Shown piece after piece: positions 58,800-64,000 of a stretch of DNA of 64,000 nucleotides (within the stretch, counting starts at the first letter, position 1; every line of letters begins with the position of its first letter). Location of the stretch: contig NZ_KE386602.1 in assembly GCF_000427885.1 (NCBI RefSeq), forward strand, positions 214,206 through 278,205, given 5' to 3'. Below the pieces are notes generated by a model, which saw only the letters and a program-made list of their open reading frames with translations, was not told the DNA's origin and did not search any database. This DNA is from Glycomyces tenuis DSM 44171. Lineage in GTDB: Bacteria > Actinomycetota > Actinomycetes > Mycobacteriales > Micromonosporaceae. The position numbers were made by a program, and so were the translations under genes.

Positions 58800-60127
58800 T
58801 GCTCGGGCACCTGCCTTTCGTAGGCGCTCACGCCTTCGGTGAGGGCCTCCTCGGCGCCGATCTCTCCTTTGAGGGCGCGCAGGATCGGTCCGCCGATGGT
58901 GTCGCGCAGGACGACGAGCCCGGCGCCCTGGTAGTAGACCGGCAGTTCCTCGGCGGCCACGGAGTAGACCTCGAAGATCCGCTGGTCGCCGAGGTAGGGG
59001 TCGGTGATGTTCTGGAACTCGGGGGTCTCGTAGAGGTCGGCGAGGGTCGGGAGGTAGGCGCCCGCGTGGTAGCGCGCGAGCTGCCCTTCGGGGGTGAGGT
59101 AGCAGCGCTCGAGGAAGTCGAGCGCGGCGTCGGTCAGGACCTGGTCCTTGACGACGCCGAACGCGGTGCCGCCCATGGTCGAGGAGACGGAGCCGCCGCC
59201 GGCGAAGCGGGGGATGTTCCTCGCCCGCCACAGGCCGGCCTGGTCGGGGACGTTCGCCTCGAGCCCGTAGACCTTGTACCAGTTCGGCATGACCGTGGCG
59301 GTGAGGCCGCCGCCCTTGAGCGCGGCGGCGGTGGCGCTGCCGTACGGGTCGGCCAGGGACAGGAACGCGCCGGTGCTGACGCCCTCGGCCATGAGCTCGA
59401 GGACCTCGACGGCCTCGTCGGAGAGGAGCGTGAGATTGCCGTCGGCGTCGTAGAGGCCCCCGCCGCGCTGGAGCAGCATCTGGGTGAAGCCCTGGACGAT
59501 GGCGGTGTTGTCGCCGTCGGAGACCATGCCGATGGCCTGGCCGGTGTCGGCGGCGACCTGGGCGCCGATGTCGAGCAGCTCCTCCCAGGTCTCGACGTCC
59601 TCGGGGATGCCGAGCTCCTCGAACAGGTCGGCGCGGTAGTACATCACCGAGACCGAGTTGTCCGATTCGAGGGCGTAGACCTTGCCGTCGATGGTGTAGG
59701 GCTGGGTCTTGAGCAGCCGATCGCCGAACGGCTCGGTCAGGGGCGTGAGGTCGTGCAGGAGGTTCTCGGCGATGTCCGAGCCCATCATGCGCGGGAACTG
59801 GCCGATCTCGAGCCCGGCGAGGTCGGGCAGGGGCCGCTGTGCGACGGCCTGGCTGACCAGGCGGGCGATGACGTCGGGCGGCGCGAGCGAGGTGACCTCG
59901 ACCGAGTAGGTCCAATTGCTGCCGCCGACGAGCGCCTCGTCGCTCGCGGCGTCGGTGAAGAACGTCGCGTAGCCGGGGTCGTGCGTCCACAGCGACAGGG
60001 CGGCGTGGCCGGATTCGAGCGGCGGGCCCTGCGTGGGCGAGGAGCAGGCGGCCAGCGCGCCGAGCCCGCTCGCGCCCGCACCCGCCGCTCCCATGAGTCG
60101 GAGCAGGTGTCTGCGGTTCAGTTCCAT
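58796..60127 (-). CDS. ABC transporter sugar-binding lipoprotein (443 aa)
   Basis: Tat/lipoprotein signal NRRHLLRLMGAAGAGASGLG with lipobox LAAC; Cys28 would carry the lipid. Family 1 extracellular solute-binding protein: SLWTHDPGYATFFTDAA start and the CYLTPEGQLARYHAGAYLPT region are typical. Captures oligosaccharide outside and delivers it to the two permeases. Its start overlaps the beta-galactosidase 3' end by 10 bases, and GGAGG precedes it. Confidence 0.93.
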   Translation of the reverse strand: MELNRRHLLRLMGAAGAGASGLGALAACSSPTQGPPLESGHAALSLWTHDPGYATFFTDAASDEALVGGSNWTYSVEVTSLAPPDVIARLVSQAVAQRPLPDLAGLEIGQFPRMMGSDIAENLLHDLTPLTEPFGDRLLKTQPYTIDGKVYALESDNSVSVMYYRADLFEELGIPEDVETWEELLDIGAQVAADTGQAIGMVSDGDNTAIVQGFTQMLLQRGGGLYDADGNLTLLSDEAVEVLELMAEGVSTGAFLSLADPYGSATAAALKGGGLTATVMPNWYKVYGLEANVPDQAGLWRARNIPRFAGGGSVSSTMGGTAFGVVKDQVLTDAALDFLERCYLTPEGQLARYHAGAYLPTLADLYETPEFQNITDPYLGDQRIFEVYSVAAEELPVYYQGAGLVVLRDTIGGPILRALKGEIGAEEALTEGVSAYERQVPEQ

Positions 60128-62493
60128 GAAGGGGCCTCCTTGGAGCGCAGCCGGATCTTGCCGACGCGCACGAGTGTCACCGACTCGACCGCGACGCCGT
60201 CGGCGACACTCCGCACGGCCGGGTCGACCCAGACGCCGGTCTCGGCCCGCCACGGCAGCAGTTCGAGCCGCACGGCGTGCTCGGCGAGCGCGTCGCGGTG
60301 GGGCGTCAGGTCGACGTCCCAAACCCGACCATGCCAGAAGTGGTCGGATATGAACAGATCGCCGATGCGGGCGCGTCCGGTGTCGCCGGTCCAGGCGACG
60401 CGCAGCAGCGCGCGGTCGGATCCGTCGAAGGCGGGGACGTGGACGTCGACGACCTCGGCGGCGGTGTAGTCCTCGGGCGCGCTGAGGCGGTCCATGGGGC
60501 CGCCGCGTCTCGGTTCGGGCGCTGGGCCGCTCTTCGCGCGCGTCTCGGCGAGCAGCGGGATCGGGCCGGCGCCGTGGGCGGTGAGCGTCCAGACGCGCCA
60601 GGGGCCGTCGTCGCGGACCTGGTCGAGATCGGCGCCGTCGACCGCGAAGGCCTCGGGCGCGGGCAGGACCGCGACGGCGAGCCGCGCGGACTCGGGGTAC
60701 GCGACGAGGGCGCCGTCTTCGGCGTGGACGGGGGCGTCGGCGAGGACGAGTCGTTCGCGCCCGGCCAGGTCGAGCCTGTAGAGGCGGTTCGCGCTCACCT
60801 CGTCGAGGACGAGGAGCCGCACGCCGGGCAGGCGCACGAGGCAGTCGGGGCCGGGCGGTCCGGGGAGGTCGACGGCGGTGCCGTCGCCGAGGACGATCTC
60901 GACGGGGATCTCGTCGCTCGCGGCGAGGACCACGATGTCGCCTTCGCCCGAGTCGTTCTCGCCACCAGCGACGCGGGTGAGCAGCTGCGCGGTGGCGCTG
61001 CGGAGTTCGAGGTCCGGGGTGAGCGGGTAGCGCAGCGGCCACACCAGCGACACTCCGGCGGGGAGGTCGACCGCTTCGCGCGGGACGGTGACCGGGCCGT
61101 CGTCGAGTTCGACGGTGAAGCGGACGCCGGGCTGCGCGTCGAGGGGGCGTTTCGGGGGCTGGTAGGTGGTGGCGAACAGGTATCCGCTGTGCCCGTCGGA
61201 GCGCACCGCCCACCGCAGTTCGCCGGGGTCCGCGCTGCCGCCGCCGATGCGGGCGGGCATGGCGGCGAGCCGGTGGCCGTCCTCGGCGAGCCACAGGTGC
61301 TGGCGGCGCAGCAGGTGGTGGTGGGGCCGGATCTGGCCGTGCTCGCCGATGGGTGCGCCGAAGTCGTAGCTCAGGGCCGGGACGTCGTTGGGGTAGCCGG
61401 TGGCGTGGGACTCCTGCTCGGTGCCGCGGGCGCCGGTGCGCTGGGTGCCGCCCGAGTACATGTAGTAGCCCTGCCAGACCGAGCCGGATCCGATCTTGGC
61501 CAGGGCCATCGCGGCGACGTCCTCGGGGGTGACCAGGGGGCGGCGGTGGTAGGCGACGTGCATGCCGCCGCCGAGCTCGCAGGTGGCGAACGGGAGGGTC
61601 TCCTCCGGCGGCGGGGCGGCCGGGGCGTCGTCGGCGCCGTCCTGGTGGACCCCGTCGAGGGCCTCGCGCAGGTCGGCGCCGACCGAGAGGTCGTCGCGGA
61701 CCGCGCTGTAGCGGAAGTGGATCGGCGCGAACGCGGGCCATTCGGTCTCGGCCTCCTCCCAGAAGCCGTCGGTGTAGGCGCCGTAGACCGGCAGGAGCGT
61801 CTCGGGCACCTGGGCGCCGCCCCAGCCGGTGGCCGTCCAGATCGGCACGCGCAGGCCGAGCTCCTCGGCGGTCCGGCGCAGGGTGGCGAGGTGCTCGGGC
61901 CGGTCGTAGAGCTCGTTGTCGACCTGCGCGGCGACGATCGGCCCGCCGTCGGCGTGGGTGAGGCCCGAGAGCCGCGCGATCGTCTCGGCGTAGAACGGGC
62001 GCACCAGTTCGAGGTAGGCGGGGTCGTCGGTCCGCGTCGGCACGCCGCGTTCGACGAGCCAGTCGGGGAAGCCGCCGTGGCGGGCCTCGCCGTGCGCCCA
62101 CGGGCCGAGGCGGACGACGACGTCGAGGCCGTGCCGGGCGGCGAGTTCGACGAAGGCGCGCACGTCGAGGTTCCCGTCCCAGCGGAAGCGGCCCGGCTCG
62201 GGCTCGTGCGCGCTCCAGAACACGTAGGTGGCGACCGTGTCGAGGCCGCCCGCGCGGGCGTGTCCGAGGGTCTCGTTCCAGCGTTCGCGCGGGAGGCGCG
62301 AGTAGTGGATCTCGCCGCTGACCGGGAACCAGGGCCTGCCGTCGCGTTCGATCCACCGGCCGGTGACTTCGATGCGGTCGGGCGCGCCGGGCGCCTCGCC
62401 GAGGGGCAGGTGGTCTCGGATCGGCGGTTCCGGTGCGGGGCAGCGCAGCGTGCGCCCCGGCGGGTCTGCGGCGGTCGATGTCTCGTCGTGCAT
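60118..62493 (-). CDS. Intracellular GH35 beta-galactosidase (791 aa)
   Basis: GH35 catalytic barrel: RPWFPVSGEIHYSRLPRERW near residue 50, VDNELYDRPEH (about 194) for the acid/base Glu, and FATCELGGGMHVAYHRRP (about 305) for the nucleophile Glu. The C-terminal half has two jellyroll domains. No signal peptide, so it acts on imported galactosides. Part of the operon; start follows AAAGGAGA. It should cut terminal beta-galactose from arabinogalactan or xyloglucan oligosaccharides. Confidence 0.92.
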   Translation of the reverse strand: MHDETSTAADPPGRTLRCPAPEPPIRDHLPLGEAPGAPDRIEVTGRWIERDGRPWFPVSGEIHYSRLPRERWNETLGHARAGGLDTVATYVFWSAHEPEPGRFRWDGNLDVRAFVELAARHGLDVVVRLGPWAHGEARHGGFPDWLVERGVPTRTDDPAYLELVRPFYAETIARLSGLTHADGGPIVAAQVDNELYDRPEHLATLRRTAEELGLRVPIWTATGWGGAQVPETLLPVYGAYTDGFWEEAETEWPAFAPIHFRYSAVRDDLSVGADLREALDGVHQDGADDAPAAPPPEETLPFATCELGGGMHVAYHRRPLVTPEDVAAMALAKIGSGSVWQGYYMYSGGTQRTGARGTEQESHATGYPNDVPALSYDFGAPIGEHGQIRPHHHLLRRQHLWLAEDGHRLAAMPARIGGGSADPGELRWAVRSDGHSGYLFATTYQPPKRPLDAQPGVRFTVELDDGPVTVPREAVDLPAGVSLVWPLRYPLTPDLELRSATAQLLTRVAGGENDSGEGDIVVLAASDEIPVEIVLGDGTAVDLPGPPGPDCLVRLPGVRLLVLDEVSANRLYRLDLAGRERLVLADAPVHAEDGALVAYPESARLAVAVLPAPEAFAVDGADLDQVRDDGPWRVWTLTAHGAGPIPLLAETRAKSGPAPEPRRGGPMDRLSAPEDYTAAEVVDVHVPAFDGSDRALLRVAWTGDTGRARIGDLFISDHFWHGRVWDVDLTPHRDALAEHAVRLELLPWRAETGVWVDPAVRSVADGVAVESVTLVRVGKIRLRSKEAPSWN

Positions 62494-62532
62494 TTCTCTC
62501 CTTTGAGAAGTGGTCGGTCGACGCTCGTCCGG

Positions 62533-64000
62533 TCAGTCGTCCAGGTTCGCCACCTGGGATCGAAGGACGCGGACCCTGTCGTCGTGCGCGGCCTGGACGT
62601 CCTGGTGGAACAGCAGCATCTCCGGCAGCGAGGTGGCGAAGTAGTCCACTCGGGCGGTGACCTCGGCCTGCTCGGCGGCGTATCGGGCGAGTCCGTCCCG
62701 CAGGCGCCGGGCCTCCTCGGTCCTGCCGAGGCGGCGCAGCGCGGTCACCGAGGCCGCGGTCCGCTCGGAGAACGCGTGGATCCGCATCGCCTGGAAGTCG
62801 CCCTCTTGGGCGGCGGCGGTCTCCCATGCCTTCGCGGCGCCGGCCGGGTCGCCCGCGGCGTCGAGGGCGTCGCCGAGCGCCAGGTGCAGGTCCGCGGTGT
62901 TGGCGAGCGGGTGGCGGGCCTCGCCGAGGCTCGCGATCGGTTCGAGCGCGGCGGTGGCGTGCTCGACGGCGCGCCTCGCGTCGCCCGCCGCGAGCGAAGC
63001 GCGGGCCAGGGACAGGTGGGCTTCCTCCCAGGCGGCGAGGACGCGGCCTTCGCCGCCTTCCCAGGGCTGGAAGGCGCGGCCGGTGAGGATCTCGACCGCT
63101 TCGGCGGCGCGGCCCGCGGCGGTGAGCAGCTCGGCGAGCTGCACCGAGAGGTCGTCGCGGGTCTCGACGAGGTCGCGGCGCTGCTGGAGGGCGGCGAGCC
63201 GCTCGGCGGGCTCGGCGCCTCGGCGGGCGTCGAGCTGGTCGGCCTCGAACAGCAGCCGCGCGTCGTCGGGCGCGGCCTCGCGGGCGCGCCGGTAGTACTC
63301 GGCGGCGGCCTCGGGGTCGCCTTGGACGTTGTGCGCGGCGACGCCGAGGTTGCGGAGCACGACGGGGTCCTCGTCGGCCGCGGCGGCGGTCCGCCAGGCG
63401 TCCACGGCCTCCTCGCGGCGTCCGGCGGCGTAGAGCCAGTGCCCGGCGAGGGCGGCCAGGACCGGGTCCTCGGGCCAGTGGCGGCGCAGGCGTTCGAGCA
63501 TGTCGTTGTCGGCGGCCGAGGGGAAGCACCAGGTCCGGTCGAGGGCGCGGGCGCGGTCGAGCGCCCATGCGGCGGCGGCCCGGTCGCCGCGCCGCAGTTC
63601 GAGGTCGGCGCGGTGGAGCCACGCGAGCGGCGCGATGTTGGTGCGGCCGCGGACCAGCGGCATGCGGGAGGCCTGTTCGAGCAGTTCGGCGGCGGCCTCG
63701 TCGTCGTGGACGGAGAGGTGTTCGCGGGCGACGTCCAGGACGATCGTCGCGTCGTCGGTGGTCTCGTGCTCGCCCAGGCGCGAGGACAGGTGGCGCGCCC
63801 ACGCGTCGAGGGGGTTGTCGCGGAGCGTGCCCGCCACCAGGGCGGCGGCGCGGTCGGTCTCGCCGCGTCGCATGGCGGCGACGGTGGCGAGGTTGCGGGC
63901 CTGGGTGTGGTTCGGGGAGCGGTGCAGCAGCGCGTCGAGGTCTTCGGCGGCCTGGGCGGTGCGTCCGGCGGCCAGGTCGAGGCGGGCGGAGGCGACCGTG
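62533..64000 (-). CDS. TPR-repeat protein, 5' end beyond the window
   Basis: Open to the right edge, so only about 489 C-terminal codons are seen. The protein is a run of helical TPR repeats (e.g. LAALAGHWLYAAGRREEAVDAW, AHNVQGDPEAAAEYYRRARE, LALGDALDAAGDPAGAAKAWE). Large DUF5107/TPR proteins commonly sit beside sugar ABC operons in actinobacteria, which would fit, but the N-terminal domain is missing here. It is the first visible gene of the operon; GH35 follows after 39 bases. Confidence 0.8.
   Translation of the reverse strand, partial: TVASARLDLAAGRTAQAAEDLDALLHRSPNHTQARNLATVAAMRRGETDRAAALVAGTLRDNPLDAWARHLSSRLGEHETTDDATIVLDVAREHLSVHDDEAAAELLEQASRMPLVRGRTNIAPLAWLHRADLELRRGDRAAAAWALDRARALDRTWCFPSAADNDMLERLRRHWPEDPVLAALAGHWLYAAGRREEAVDAWRTAAAADEDPVVLRNLGVAAHNVQGDPEAAAEYYRRAREAAPDDARLLFEADQLDARRGAEPAERLAALQQRRDLVETRDDLSVQLAELLTAAGRAAEAVEILTGRAFQPWEGGEGRVLAAWEEAHLSLARASLAAGDARRAVEHATAALEPIASLGEARHPLANTADLHLALGDALDAAGDPAGAAKAWETAAAQEGDFQAMRIHAFSERTAASVTALRRLGRTEEARRLRDGLARYAAEQAEVTARVDYFATSLPEMLLFHQDVQAAHDDRVRVLRSQVANLDD

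Noticed and set aside
58796-63802. One giant minus-strand protein including the sugar-binding lipoprotein
   Set aside because: The lipoprotein starts at 60127 with its own signal and ribosome binding site; the upstream part is an out-of-frame shadow of GH35.
1-64000. tRNA, rRNA, insertion sequences, prophage
   Set aside because: No cloverleaf-like sequence, transposase motif or phage gene was recognised on reading; composition appears even throughout.

Overview
This 64-kb window is chromosomal DNA from a very GC-rich actinobacterium (roughly 70% G+C by eye, many GTG starts, strong GGAGG-type ribosome binding sites). Supporting signs are a type VII (ESX) secretion locus, actinobacterial serine/threonine kinases with an FHA protein, CBM2-bearing polysaccharidases, an IdeR/DmdR1-type iron box and a Nur-type nickel box. 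A soil or plant-associated member of the Glycomycetaceae or a relative is my guess, not something the sequence proves. I saw no tRNA, rRNA, insertion sequence, phage gene or CRISPR array.

Layout. 1-3.1 kb: minus-strand metabolic genes (PEP mutase-like fragment, hydrolase, phosphoesterase, SDR). 3.2-9.5 kb: minus-strand type VII core (eccC, eccD, a small membrane protein, two WXG100-like proteins). 9.8-14.9 kb: a PL7 lyase on the minus strand and, divergently, an EspC-like protein, an 817-residue protein and a ricin-type lectin protein; lyase and lectin share one N-terminal membrane anchor. 15-24 kb: NmrA reductase, SpoIIE-type phosphatase, DHFR-like protein, Fe/Mn superoxide dismutase behind a perfect Nur-type box, GH43-AbfB arabinofuranosidase, a MarR/hydrolase pair with two operators, an SDR/XRE pair and a pterin-dehydratase/VOC fusion. 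24-31 kb: kinase-like and oxidoreductase genes, then an iron-box-controlled divergent pair: a penicillin-acylase/GNAT fusion and a siderophore-interacting protein. 31-38 kb: metalloprotease, CBM2 membrane protein, and an FHA/kinase/kinase-PQQ signalling block. 38-41 kb: an overlapping operon around a non-canonical Nramp transporter.

42-48 kb: exported NagZ, NamZ and a beta-lactamase-fold hydrolase, the three-enzyme set used for sequential muropeptide breakdown, followed by an NmrA reductase. 48-50 kb: VOC/AraC, SDR and a cold-shock protein. 50-64 kb: a plant cell wall module: GH62-CBM2 behind a xylanase-type operator, a zinc dehydrogenase divergent from a LacI regulator, a CBM2/Cip1-like protein, and a translationally coupled operon (TPR protein, GH35, sugar-binding lipoprotein, two permeases, intracellular cellulase-like enzyme).

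Taken together, secreted enzymes (GH43, GH62, PL7, CBM2 proteins) cut hemicellulose and uronans outside, the ABC system imports oligosaccharides, and cytoplasmic GH35 and cellulase-like enzymes finish the job. No ABC ATPase is present, as is usual where a shared MsiK-type ATPase serves many importers. Convergent genes are repeatedly separated by perfect inverted repeats that look like bidirectional terminators.
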